Source: Prosthecodimorpha staleyi (GTDB lineage: Bacteria; Pseudomonadota; Alphaproteobacteria; Rhizobiales; Ancalomicrobiaceae). Taken from it: a stretch of DNA of 64,000 bases. A program made the translations under genes and the position numbers. Below the pieces are notes generated by a model. The model was not told the DNA's origin, did no database searches, and saw only the letters and a program-made list of their open reading frames with translations. This document shows, one piece after another, positions 37,012 to 45,849 of the stretch; position 1 is the first letter of the stretch; every line of letters starts with the position of its first letter. The DNA lies in assembly GCF_018729455.1 (NCBI RefSeq), contig NZ_JAHHZF010000014.1:124001-188000 (forward strand), given 5' to 3'.

Positions 37012-38106
37012 CTATTGCCCCGTGCCGATCAGCGATCGCCGGGTCAGCATGCGGCTGACCGTGAAGCGCGCTTCGTCCGCCTTGAGATGCAGACGGGTGT
37101 TCGGGTCGAGCCCGCTCGCCTCGGCCATCCGGTAGGCGAGCCGTTGGAGCGGTATCGGCGTGACCAGCGGGGCGAGCGACACCGGGACGGCCGGCAAGGT
37201 GATGCGATGCGCTGCGGAGGCGACCGGGGTCGCTTCGGTGTCGATCGCCAAGGTCGACACGCCGAGCCGCGTCAGTGCCGAGCAGGACGCATCGGCATAT
37301 TCGGCCAATGCCGGATCGGCCGCGACGACAACGACCAGATCGGTGACCGGCATCGCCCAGTACTGGCTATGGGCGAATTCCTCCAGATCGCCGGACCAGA
37401 CGGGCAAGCGCGTCAGTTCGACGAATTTCGCCGCTCCGTAGCGCGTGGTTCCGCGGTCCGCGCCGGCCGAGAGAATGCGGATGCCGGTCGGGACGGGCGT
37501 GCCCAGACGGGGCAGGATCGCGGATGCGGCGGGCTCGGCCGCAGCCTGCGCATCGGCGATCCGCACCAGGTCGATCCGGTCCGAGGCCCCCGCGGCACCG
37601 GCGGCCAGAAGCATCAGTGCCAACAGGGTGGCGGTATAGCTCGCCGTGCCGCACAGAAACGGCGCGATATCCGGGAGATCCAGCGAGACCTTGCGGGTTG
37701 CGATTTCGCCGAGCCGTCCGCCGCTGCCGTTGACGAGTGCCAGGAGCGGAACGCCGGCTGCCGCGACCGCGCGCGCCGCCTCGACCGTCCGGTCGACATT
37801 GCCCGACATGGAGATGCAGACGATCCGATCGTCGGGACGCAGGCGGCCGGCCGACAGCACGAGATCGAGGGCCCCGATCGCCCGCCAGTCGAGCCCGAGC
37901 TCCGCCGCTCGGTGTGTTGCGGCCTCCGCCGCGAACACGCCGTCGCCGCAGCCGGCCACGAACACCCGGCCACGCGGGCCGGGTGCCAGCACGTCGCGGC
38001 CGAGCGCCGCGAATGCGTCTGCCCGCGCGCCCAGGCTGCGCAGGACATCGGGCTGGCGCGCGATGTCGCGAAGCATGGGCGGCGTGCTTTCCGAGGCCGT
38101 GGTCAT
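37012..38106 (-). CDS. SIS-domain protein (copy 2)
   Basis: 364 aa, two SIS domains. GRVFVAGCGDGVFAAEAATH and ISMSGNVDRTVEAARAVAA in the first, IRILSAGADRGTTRYGAAKFVELTRLPVWSGDLEEFAHSQYWA in the second. Same family layout as copy 1 (VGCGD/AGCGD, then a serine-glycine loop), but divergent; the conserved SGGNTP of copy 1 is SGNVDR here, so it may have a different reaction or be the non-catalytic half of a heteromer. Start overlaps the SBP-1 stop (ATGA). Confidence 0.83.
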   Translation of the reverse strand: MTTASESTPPMLRDIARQPDVLRSLGARADAFAALGRDVLAPGPRGRVFVAGCGDGVFAAEAATHRAAELGLDWRAIGALDLVLSAGRLRPDDRIVCISMSGNVDRTVEAARAVAAAGVPLLALVNGSGGRLGEIATRKVSLDLPDIAPFLCGTASYTATLLALMLLAAGAAGASDRIDLVRIADAQAAAEPAASAILPRLGTPVPTGIRILSAGADRGTTRYGAAKFVELTRLPVWSGDLEEFAHSQYWAMPVTDLVVVVAADPALAEYADASCSALTRLGVSTLAIDTEATPVASAAHRITLPAVPVSLAPLVTPIPLQRLAYRMAEASGLDPNTRLHLKADEARFTVSRMLTRRSLIGTGQ

Positions 38107-39143
38107 GATGCAAACAGCCGATCGAACTGCTCGACGATCTTGCCGCGCTGCGGAGCGATCTTGCTCCAGTCGACGGACTGCAGCTTCGAGATTTCGGCAG
38201 GGGTCGAAGGCGTGTAGGACTTGGCGGCCTCCGGCACCGTGACGCCGCGGACGGTCGGGCCGAAGAAGTATGGCGCGTTGGCGGCGAACTGCTGGTATTC
38301 GGGCGACAGGATCTCGTTCATCCACGCGTTCACCAGGTCCGGTTCGCGCGTCTTGGCGATGGCCGACATGAACGAGATGATGGCGACCGGACCCGGATCG
38401 GGCTGGACGAACTTGATCGGCAGGCCCTTGGCGGCGGCACCGGCGGCATCGTTGTTCCAGATCGGGGCGAGGGCGATCTCCTCGCGCTCCAGCATCTGGA
38501 TCAGCGCGGTCGGCGAGCGGCCGACCATGGGCTTCAGGTCCTGCAGCTTGGCCCAACCCGGCTCCAGGTTGTCCTCGGAACCGCCGTAAATCTTGGCCGC
38601 GATCGCCAGAACGCCGAGGCCGAGATTCGAGGAGGCGCGCGGGATGGCCACCTTGCCGCGGTATTCCGGGTTCCACAGGTCGGCCCAGCTCTTCGGCACC
38701 GTCTTGAGGAGCTTCTCGTTATAGGCGATGCCGATCAGCGAATAGCTCGCCGGCACGCCGAAGCCGCCCGACTTGGCCATCAGTTCGGGGACGACGTTCG
38801 CGGCGTTCGGCACCTTCGACGGGTCGAGCTTCAGGATATAGCCTTCGCGCTGCGCGGTCAGGTGCGGCGGCTCGCCGTTGGGCATCGCGTCGAAGGGCGA
38901 GAAGCCCTGCGCGGCCTTGATCTGCGCCACGATGTCCTGGCTCTCGCTCGGCACGAGCCGGATGCGCAGGCCAGGGTGTTTCGCCTCCATCTTGCGCGCG
39001 AGCCACTGGTGCGGCTCCTGCAGCTGGCCGGCGAAGGAGACGATCACCAGCTCCTTTGCGCCCTGGGCTCGGACGATGGAAGGGAGAGCGAGCGTGGCGC
39101 CTGCGCCGGCGAGAAGGGTCCTGCGGGTGAATGCGGTCGACAT
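38103..39143 (-). CDS. ABC transporter substrate-binding protein (copy 1, PotD/opine type)
   Basis: 346 aa with a twin-arginine-like signal (FTRRTLLAGAGATLALPSIVRAQG). Mature part: SQDIVAQIKAAQGFSPFDAMPNGEPPH, YSLIGIAYNEKLLKTVPKSWADLWNPEYRGKV, typical of family-1 spermidine/opine/iron binding proteins. Well over half the residues are identical by eye to the next binding protein, 34 bp upstream, so the pair is a tandem duplication. Confidence 0.9.
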   Translation of the reverse strand: MSTAFTRRTLLAGAGATLALPSIVRAQGAKELVIVSFAGQLQEPHQWLARKMEAKHPGLRIRLVPSESQDIVAQIKAAQGFSPFDAMPNGEPPHLTAQREGYILKLDPSKVPNAANVVPELMAKSGGFGVPASYSLIGIAYNEKLLKTVPKSWADLWNPEYRGKVAIPRASSNLGLGVLAIAAKIYGGSEDNLEPGWAKLQDLKPMVGRSPTALIQMLEREEIALAPIWNNDAAGAAAKGLPIKFVQPDPGPVAIISFMSAIAKTREPDLVNAWMNEILSPEYQQFAANAPYFFGPTVRGVTVPEAAKSYTPSTPAEISKLQSVDWSKIAPQRGKIVEQFDRLFAS

Positions 39144-39177
39144 GGCGGATCTCCGGTTGGGTTGGTCTGGCGATCGT

Positions 39178-40221
39178 TCAGATTGCGAAGGTGCGGTCGA
39201 AGCGTTCGACCAGACCGCCGCGCTGGGGCGCGATCTTCGGCCAGTCGATCGTCTGCAGGGCGAGCACCTCGGCCGGGGTCGAGGGCGTATAGGGGCGCGC
39301 GGCTTCCGGTACGGTGACGCCGCGAATGGTCGGGCCGAAGAAGTAAGGGGCGCCGGCGGCGCGGGCCTGGTATTCGGGGGTCAGGATGCCGTCGAGCCAC
39401 TCGGCGATCAGGTCCGGATTCTGGGACCGGGCAATGCCGGAGAAGAACGACAGGATGGCGATGGCGCCGGGCGTCGGCATCACGAAGCGGATCGGCAGGC
39501 CCTTTTCGGCGGCCGAGGCGGTGTTGTTGTTCCAGAGCGGCGCGATCGCGATTTCCTCGCGCTCGAGCATCTGGGTCAGAATGGCCGGCGACCGGGCCGC
39601 CTTCGGCTCCAGCGCCCGCAGTTTCTCCCAGCCGATGTCGAGCGCGGTTTCCGACCCGCCGAAGCTCTTGGCCGCAATGGCGAGCGTGGCGAGGCCGAGA
39701 TTGGACGAGGTCCGCGCGATGCCGACCTTGCCGCGCAGGTCCGGGCGCCACAGGTCGGCCCAGGACTTCGGCGGGTCCTTGATCAACTGGCTGTTATAGG
39801 CGATGCCGATCAGAGAATAGGTCGCCGGAACGCCGAAACCCTGAGATTTGGCAAGCAGTTCCGGGAAGACGTTGCCGAGATTCTTCAGCTTCGCGTCGTC
39901 CCGCCTGGCGATGTAGCCCTCCGTCATCGCGGTGATGTGCGGCGGCTCGTCGTTCGGCATGGCGTCGAAGGGGGAGAAGCCCTGTCCCGCCTTGATCTGG
40001 GCGACGATATCCTGGCTGTCGGACGGCACCAGCCGGACGCGCAGGCCCGGGTGCCGGGTCTCCATCTGGTCGGCCAGCCAGCGATGCGGCTCGGAAAGCC
40101 GGCCCGGATAGCTCACCACGACGAATTCGCGGGCCTGCTGAGATCGAGCGATCGACGGCGCTGCGAGTGCGGCCGCCGAGGCCGCGGCGACGAATGTCCT
40201 GCGGGTGATGGATTGCGACAC
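39178..40221 (-). CDS. ABC transporter substrate-binding protein (copy 2, PotD/opine type)
   Basis: 347 aa. GTG start chosen because GAGGGGG stands 8 bases before it and it gives a twin-arginine signal (SITRRTFVAAASAAALAAPSIARSQ). Collinear with copy 1 across the whole length (SQDIVAQIKAGQGFSPFDAMPNDEPPH, YSLIGIAYNSQLIKDPPKSWADLWRPDLRGKV). First gene of the ten-gene operon; the two copies may bind related ligands feeding one membrane pore. Confidence 0.9.
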   Translation of the reverse strand: MSQSITRRTFVAAASAAALAAPSIARSQQAREFVVVSYPGRLSEPHRWLADQMETRHPGLRVRLVPSDSQDIVAQIKAGQGFSPFDAMPNDEPPHITAMTEGYIARRDDAKLKNLGNVFPELLAKSQGFGVPATYSLIGIAYNSQLIKDPPKSWADLWRPDLRGKVGIARTSSNLGLATLAIAAKSFGGSETALDIGWEKLRALEPKAARSPAILTQMLEREEIAIAPLWNNNTASAAEKGLPIRFVMPTPGAIAILSFFSGIARSQNPDLIAEWLDGILTPEYQARAAGAPYFFGPTIRGVTVPEAARPYTPSTPAEVLALQTIDWPKIAPQRGGLVERFDRTFAI

Positions 40222-40617
40222 GGGTGAGACCCCCTCGATGAACAGCGAAGGACGGCCTGCAGATGGCGGATCGCGCATGGAGGGACGAACGGGACGTCAG
40301 TCCCCGGAACGTGCCGATGAGGGCGTCTTGATGCCGTCGCGCTTCCGCCGCCCTCAGGCAGCGAACCGACCCGGCGAAACGGGCGCCGGGGTCGAGGTCA
40401 GACGGTCGTTCGGTTGGCGGCCTTCAGCCCAGCGACGAAGCTGCGGCAGGAATGCGATCGCGCGGCCCACGCACGCCGCGAGCGGCGCATGCGTTTGAAG
40501 CGGGGCGTCTGAGGCGACGATCGGTCCATGGGCGATTGTTGTCAGGATGGTCCCCCTTGCGCAAGACCGATCTTTCGGCAGAGCTTGCCCGCTCGATGAT
40601 CAATCACCGAGGACGCC
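40222..40617. other. Divergent promoter region
   Basis: 396 bases between the binding-protein operon (minus) and the amidohydrolase (plus). It must hold both promoters. No regulator gene, no clear palindrome and no gene of my own finding. Confidence 0.5.
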
Positions 40618-42156
40618 ATGACCGAGCTCATCATCGCCGCCGACCATGTCCTCGAGGGGTTCGGTCCCGACGGAACGCCGATCCTGCATCGGGACGCGGC
40701 GATTCTCGCGCGGGACGGCAAGGTCGCGGAGATCGGCGCCGCCGCCGACATCCGGCGGGCCCATCCGACGGCGCCGGTGATCGGAGGGGCCGGACGGGTG
40801 GTCGTGCCCGGTTTCGTCAACGCGCACCATCATGTCGGGCTGACGCCGTTCCAGCTCGGCTCGCCGGATCATCCGCTCGAACTCTGGTTCGCCTCGCGCC
40901 TCGCCCTGCGCGATGTCGATCTCAGGCTCGACACGCTCTTTTCTGCCTTCGAGATGCTCGCGAGCGGCGTCACGACGGTCCAGCATCTGCACAGCCGGGC
41001 GGCCGGAAACCCGGATCAGGTGGTGGCCGCCGGCTGCAAGGTCATGGACGCCTACCGGGAGGTCGGCATGCGCGCCTCCTATTCGATGGCGCTGCGCGAC
41101 CAGAACCGGCTCGTCTACGCGGACGACGCGGTCTTCACCGCCGGCCTGCCCGAGGCCCTCAGGCCCGCCATGGCTGCCTATTTCGAGCGCTTCACCATTC
41201 CGCTCGCCGACCAGCTCGCGATCTTCGAGGCCCTGCGGCAGAGCGCTGTGGGCACGGAGCGGATCGCCGTGCAGGTCGCGCCCGCGAACCTGCATTGGCT
41301 GACCGACGCCGCGCTCGAGGCATCGGCCGATCTGTCGCGGCGCCACGATCTGCCCATCCACATGCACGTGCTCGAGACCCCCTACCAGAAGGAATACGCC
41401 GCGCGCCGCACCGGCGGCTCGGCCATCGCCTATCTGGATCGCTTCGGGCTGGTCGGACCGCGCTTCACCGTCGGGCACGGCGTCTGGATTAGCGAGGCCG
41501 ATATCGAGCTTTGCGCGCATGCCGGCGCTCATGTCTGCCACAACTGCTCGTCCAATTTCCGGCTGAAGAGTGGTATCGCCCCCGTCAACCGGTTCCTCGC
41601 CCAGGGCATTCCGGTCGCCATCGGCATCGACGAGGCCGGGATCAACGACGACCGCGACATGCTGCAGGAAATGCGGCTCGTGCTGCGCGCCCACCGCGAG
41701 CCCGGCATCGACGCACCCCACCCGACCTCCGCGCAGGTCATGAGAATGGCGACCGAGCATGGTGCGGCGACGACGCCCTTCGCCGGTCGGATCGGTCGGC
41801 TCTCGCCGGGCTTCGAGGCCGATCTGGTGATGTTCGACTGGGACGGAGTGACCTGGCCCTATCAGGACGAAACCATGCCGCTGGTCGACGTGCTGGTCCA
41901 TCGCGCCCGCACGGCCGCGGTCAAGACCGTGATGGTCGCGGGCGAAGTCGTGTTCGCGGACGGAGCGTTCACGCGGATCAGCCGGGAGGCCGTGCTGGAG
42001 GACATCGCCGCCGCGCTGTCGCGCCCGCGCACGTCGCAGGAACTGGAGCGGATCGAACTGTCCAGGGCAGTGCTGCCGCATGTGCGCCGCTTCTATGACG
42101 GCTGGCTCGCCGGCGAGGCCCCCGAGCCCTTCTACCGGCCCAACGCGGCTCGGTGA
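40618..42156 (+). CDS. Amidohydrolase (chlorohydrolase/cytosine-deaminase-like metal-dependent hydrolase)
   Basis: 512 aa beta-alpha-barrel hydrolase: VVVPGFVNAHHHVG holds the first metal pair (H70, H72), SGVTTVQHLHS, PIHMHVLET, GHGVWIS and GIDEAG the remaining ligands; the C-terminal beta-sandwich reads GRIGRLSPGFEADLVMFDWDG. This matches the subtype-I mononuclear deaminase/dehalogenase group (guanine deaminase, SsnA, AtzA/TrzN). Divergent from the SIS/PfkB operon and convergent on the SMP-30 fusion gene; which one it belongs with is open. A deaminase of N-heterocycles would suit the Mo-hydroxylase cluster. Confidence 0.87.
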   Translation: MTELIIAADHVLEGFGPDGTPILHRDAAILARDGKVAEIGAAADIRRAHPTAPVIGGAGRVVVPGFVNAHHHVGLTPFQLGSPDHPLELWFASRLALRDVDLRLDTLFSAFEMLASGVTTVQHLHSRAAGNPDQVVAAGCKVMDAYREVGMRASYSMALRDQNRLVYADDAVFTAGLPEALRPAMAAYFERFTIPLADQLAIFEALRQSAVGTERIAVQVAPANLHWLTDAALEASADLSRRHDLPIHMHVLETPYQKEYAARRTGGSAIAYLDRFGLVGPRFTVGHGVWISEADIELCAHAGAHVCHNCSSNFRLKSGIAPVNRFLAQGIPVAIGIDEAGINDDRDMLQEMRLVLRAHREPGIDAPHPTSAQVMRMATEHGAATTPFAGRIGRLSPGFEADLVMFDWDGVTWPYQDETMPLVDVLVHRARTAAVKTVMVAGEVVFADGAFTRISREAVLEDIAAALSRPRTSQELERIELSRAVLPHVRRFYDGWLAGEAPEPFYRPNAAR

Positions 42157-42480
42157 ATGACGGGCCGACGGCGCCCAGGCGCAAGCGTCGTTTGGCCGTC
42201 GAGCCGGGACGCTTCCGGACTGGCGCAGATCCTCCGGCAAATGCCGGCGGAACCCGCCAGACCTTCCAGGCCGACACCTTCGGGGCCGACACCTTCGGAG
42301 CCGAAGCTGTCGGGGACGAAGCTGTCGGGGACGGGCGCCGGGTCAACGACATCGTCGAGCCGGATGCGCGGCGCCGCCGCCCCGTCTATACGCCAGACGC
42401 TCGGACGGGAGTCCTTCAGAAAGCGGCAGTTCCTGCGATCCACCCGGCCGATCCGTTGCCTCTCCTTCGCCCTTCGATGT
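42157..42480. other. Convergent intergenic region with short tandem repeat
   Basis: 324 bases between the ends of the amidohydrolase and the fusion gene. Apart from the 15-bp tandem repeat at 42270-42329 I see nothing; open frames on both strands are low-complexity and reject as genes. Confidence 0.45.
42270..42329. repeat. Four tandem 15-bp repeats
   Basis: Units GCCGACACCTTCGGG, GCCGACACCTTCGGA, GCCGAAGCTGTCGGG and GACGAAGCTGTCGGG, head to tail. Units 1-2 differ by one base and 3-4 by one base, so the array grew by successive duplication. Each unit contains a short inverted repeat (CCGA...TCGG) and could fold. Confidence 0.75.
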
Positions 42481-44070
42481 TCAGCCCCAGGCGGACAGGA
42501 GCGCGTCGGCGTCGGTGACGACGGCGACATTCTGCAGGGCGTAGTTGACTGAGGCCGTGTGCCATTCGGCGTTCATGGTCGAGCAGCAGTCCTCCGGCAC
42601 GATCATGTAGTAGCCCTTGTCGGCGCCGGTCCGGGCGGTGTGCTCGATCGACATGTTGGTCCAGGCCCCGGTGACCACCACGATGTCGCGCCCGAGGGCC
42701 TTCAGGACGGTTTCGAGCCGCGTGCCTTCCCAGGCGCTCATCCGGCACTTCTCCACCACATGGTCGCCCGGCTCGGGCTCCAGCCCCGGCACGGGCGCGG
42801 CGCCCCAAGTGCCGCGCACCATGGCGCGGGCGTCCGCGAGGCCCTCGAAGAGCGGCGCGTTCATGGTAACGCCCGGACATCCCGGCTCGACCACGAACCA
42901 GACATGGATCACGGGCACGCCCAGCCGCCGCGCCGCCGCGGCGAGGCGGGCGGCATTGCCGATGGCATTCTGCTCGCGGCAATGGGCGGGCGACCCCGAT
43001 GCCGCGAAGGCGCCGCCATCCATGACCACGTCGTTCTGCATGTCCTGCACGATGACCGCGCAGCGCGCCGGGTCGAGCACATAGCCGGGCGCGGCCTTCT
43101 GGGTCCCATTGCGGGCGACGCTCGCCGCCGGCTGGACAGATACGGCGCGCGGCGCGGCGTCGCGGCGCATATAGGGCTCGTTGCGCGGGCCGACCTTGGT
43201 CTCGACCGCATAGACCGAATGGGTCGCGGTCAGGAACAGGGTGTGGAAATCCGGTCCGCCCCAGGTGAGGTTGCCGACCAGTTCCGGAATCCGGATCTTG
43301 CCGATCAGCCGGCCGTCCGGCGCGTAGACCCAGACCCCGCCGGGCCCGCAGACCCAGACATTGCCCTTGGCGTCGCATTTCATGCCGTCCGGCACGCCCG
43401 GCTCGGTCGCGGAGACGATGCCGGAGGCGAAGATGCGCCCCTGCGCGAGCGTGCCCTGCGGCCCGACCTCGAAGACCCGGATCACGTGCTGCGCCGTGTC
43501 GTTGATGTAGAGAAGGCTCTCGTCGGGCGAGAAGCAGAGCCCGTTCGGCTGTTCGAACAAGGTGCGCTCGACGACGAGCTGCGGCGGGCCGCCGCCCGGG
43601 GCGATCCGGTAGACGCCCTGGAAGCCGAGCTGGCGCGGTCGCTCCACGCCGTAGACCGGCATCCGGCCGTACCAGGGATCGGAGAAGTAGATCGATCCGT
43701 CCGACTTCACCACCACGTCGTTGGGGCTGTTCAGCTCCCGCCCGTCGAAATGCGACGCGAGGATGTCGCGTCGTCCGTCCGGCCTTTCGCGCACCAGGGT
43801 CGAGGTCGCATGCTCGCAGACGATCAGGTTCAGATCGGCGTCGTAGGTCATGCCGTTGCACTTGTTGGCCGGACGCATGACCTCGCGGATGCCGCTGCGA
43901 TCCCAGCGCCGGCGCACGTCGCCGGGCATGTCGGAGAAGAGCAGATGCTGCTCCTTCGGGTGCCAGATCGGCCCTTCCGTGAATTCGAAGCCCGTGCCGA
44001 TCTGGCGGACGGGCGCCCAGAGATCGACAAGCTCGGCGAAGGCCGGCGTGATCGCGACATGGGTCGTCAT
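42481..44070 (-). CDS. Fusion: SMP-30/gluconolactonase domain + isochorismatase-like hydrolase domain
   Basis: 529 aa. Residues 1-310 are a six-bladed SMP-30/gluconolactonase/LRE-like propeller with the expected metal ligands E32 (FTEGPIW), N117 (NSPNDVV), N176 (QPNGLCF) and D228 (VPDGM). After a linker (about 305-330), residues 335-525 form an isochorismatase-like domain: D343 (VQDMQND) and K441 (VEKCRMSAW) of the usual triad, but the nucleophile position is S474 (TNMSIEHTAR) instead of Cys. The domain order is continuous in one frame. A lactonase plus an amide/enol-ether hydrolase would act on successive ring-opening products (inference). Last gene of the 42-62 kb operon. Confidence 0.87.
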   Translation of the reverse strand: MTTHVAITPAFAELVDLWAPVRQIGTGFEFTEGPIWHPKEQHLLFSDMPGDVRRRWDRSGIREVMRPANKCNGMTYDADLNLIVCEHATSTLVRERPDGRRDILASHFDGRELNSPNDVVVKSDGSIYFSDPWYGRMPVYGVERPRQLGFQGVYRIAPGGGPPQLVVERTLFEQPNGLCFSPDESLLYINDTAQHVIRVFEVGPQGTLAQGRIFASGIVSATEPGVPDGMKCDAKGNVWVCGPGGVWVYAPDGRLIGKIRIPELVGNLTWGGPDFHTLFLTATHSVYAVETKVGPRNEPYMRRDAAPRAVSVQPAASVARNGTQKAAPGYVLDPARCAVIVQDMQNDVVMDGGAFAASGSPAHCREQNAIGNAARLAAAARRLGVPVIHVWFVVEPGCPGVTMNAPLFEGLADARAMVRGTWGAAPVPGLEPEPGDHVVEKCRMSAWEGTRLETVLKALGRDIVVVTGAWTNMSIEHTARTGADKGYYMIVPEDCCSTMNAEWHTASVNYALQNVAVVTDADALLSAWG

Positions 44071-44108
44071 CGAGGCTCTCCCTGGCGGCCGGCGGTCGGC
44101 CGCCTGCT

Positions 44109-44957
44109 TCAGACCGGGAACCAGTTGCGCCGCGGCACCGTTTGCGAGACCGGCCCGGGAACCGCCATGTCGAGACGGCCGACCACCTGTCCGGCCTCGA
44201 TCTTGGCGGGCTTGTCGTGGATCGGCAGGAGGAAGCGCGACGAATTCAGCAGCTTCTTGATCGCCGCCTTCTCCTGCCGCTTGGTCGTGCCGTGGTTGCC
44301 GGTGACGCGCGGCTCGTTGGCGTGGATCTCGTGGAAGGGCTCGATGATCTGGTCGTGGAAGTCGTAGATCACGTCGCCGCAAATCGTCGCCCGGCCCTCG
44401 GCGGTGTCGACATGGACGTTCATCGAGCCTTCGGTGTGGGCGCCGGCCGCCTCGAGATAGCAGCCGGGGAAGAGTTCGATCATGCCGGTCAGATCGAGAT
44501 CCTCCAGCCGGAGCGCGTGGCGGGTGTGCAGCCGGTCGATCAGATGCTTGATGTCGGGCGCCGGATACTGCGGATGCATCAGGCCGGAGACCGAATATTC
44601 GAGTTCGCGCCGGTTCACGATCACGGTCGTGTTCATGGGAAAGAGGTCGTCCTTGCCGGCGTGGTCGATATGCAGATGGGTGTGCGCGACATAGCGCACG
44701 TCGCCCATGCGCACGCCGTGCCGCATCAGCTGGTTCTCGATCATGTTCTCGTGGAACTGCAGCCCGCGCATGCCCAGGCTTTCCATGATCTGGTTGTGGC
44801 GGTAGCCGGTGTCGACGACGACCGGCCACGGGCCGCCCAGGATCAGGAAGCCGAAGGTGTAGGTGCGCTTGCGCTGGCCACAGCCGCGGCCGAGGACCAG
44901 GAAGCTCGATTCCAGCTCGATGTCGCCATAGTCGAGCACCTTGATTTCGAGCGGCAT
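44109..44957 (-). CDS. Metallo-beta-lactamase-fold hydrolase (lactonase-like)
   Basis: 282 aa. HTHLHIDHAG carries H94, H96, D98 and H99; a downstream histidine is in AGAHTEGSM, and CGDVIYD gives the bridging aspartate. Length and N-terminus resemble N-acyl-homoserine lactonases (AttM/AiiA-type), which in catabolic operons commonly open lactone or ring intermediates. Between the amidohydrolase and the SMP-30 fusion, 38 bp before the latter. Confidence 0.87.
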   Translation of the reverse strand: MPLEIKVLDYGDIELESSFLVLGRGCGQRKRTYTFGFLILGGPWPVVVDTGYRHNQIMESLGMRGLQFHENMIENQLMRHGVRMGDVRYVAHTHLHIDHAGKDDLFPMNTTVIVNRRELEYSVSGLMHPQYPAPDIKHLIDRLHTRHALRLEDLDLTGMIELFPGCYLEAAGAHTEGSMNVHVDTAEGRATICGDVIYDFHDQIIEPFHEIHANEPRVTGNHGTTKRQEKAAIKKLLNSSRFLLPIHDKPAKIEAGQVVGRLDMAVPGPVSQTVPRRNWFPV

Positions 44958-44967
44958 GGGATCCTCC

Positions 44968-45849
44968 TCAGTCGTTCAGATGGTAGACGGCGCGGGCGGT
45001 CCCTTCGAGGACCAGGGCCCGGTCGGCCGGGGTGAGATGGTCGATCGCGGCCCGGTGGGCGGCCGCCAGGTCGGCATAGGTCGTCCAGAGCTTTTCGATC
45101 GGGAAGTTCGAGCCGAACAGGCAGCGTTGCGGGCCGAACAGGCCCAGGGTCTCGCGCGCCACGAAGCCGATATGGGCGGCATCGTTGCGGCGCAGGAAGG
45201 TGCCGAGGCCGGAGAGCTTGGAGACCACATTCGGGCGCCGCGCCAGCATGTCCATGCCGTGGCGCCAGGCCTCGATGCCGGCCGGCGACAGATCCTCCAG
45301 CATGCCGGCATGCTGCAGCACGAAGGTCACGCCAGGGCAGGCCTCGGCGAGCGCCGCCGCACCGGCCATCTGGCCGGCGAAGACCTGCAGATCGAAGCTC
45401 CAGCCATAGTCGGCGAGGCGCGCGACATTGCGCTGCAGCGTCGGATTGAGCGCGAGATCCGGTGCGGAGGCGAAACGATAGAGCGGATTGTCGTGCCAGT
45501 GCAGTTGCATGCGGACGCCGCATACGGTCGGCTCGGCGGCGAGCGCGTCGAGCTGCGGCCGCACATCCTCGGCGAGCATGTCCGCATAGGCGACGATCGC
45601 GATCGGAAAGCCCGAGCTGCGGCCGGCATCTGCCACGAACCGCACCTCGTCGAGCGCGCGCGCCGGCGCCCAGTTGGCCTGGACGTAGACCGCGCCGGTA
45701 ACGCCCGCGGGGCGGCAGTCGGCCAGATATTCCTCGATTCCGTAGTCGCGCCGGATCGGCTCGTAGGGACCGAAGATGCGCGGCTGCATCGGGCCGACGA
45801 GCCAGGGCAGGTCGGCTTGCCGCCAGATGTGGAAATGAGCGTCGATCAT
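44968..45849 (-). CDS. Amidohydrolase-2 family (TIM-barrel) hydrolase
   Basis: 293 aa. MIDAHFHIW holds the HxH metal pair at residues 5 and 7; LQHAGML and FGSNFPIEKLW carry the later histidine and the position of the catalytic Asp (here within GSNFP, where relatives have GSDFP or GSNFP). This family includes lactonases and decarboxylases such as 2-pyrone-4,6-dicarboxylate lactonase. ATGA overlap with the VWA gene upstream. Confidence 0.86.
   Translation of the reverse strand: MIDAHFHIWRQADLPWLVGPMQPRIFGPYEPIRRDYGIEEYLADCRPAGVTGAVYVQANWAPARALDEVRFVADAGRSSGFPIAIVAYADMLAEDVRPQLDALAAEPTVCGVRMQLHWHDNPLYRFASAPDLALNPTLQRNVARLADYGWSFDLQVFAGQMAGAAALAEACPGVTFVLQHAGMLEDLSPAGIEAWRHGMDMLARRPNVVSKLSGLGTFLRRNDAAHIGFVARETLGLFGPQRCLFGSNFPIEKLWTTYADLAAAHRAAIDHLTPADRALVLEGTARAVYHLND

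Noticed and set aside
42132-42530. Possible small repetitive protein over the 15-bp tandem repeat (either strand)
   Set aside because: Because 15 is a multiple of 3 the repeat is open on both strands; no start signal, no conserved character, and it overlaps the ends of both flanking genes.
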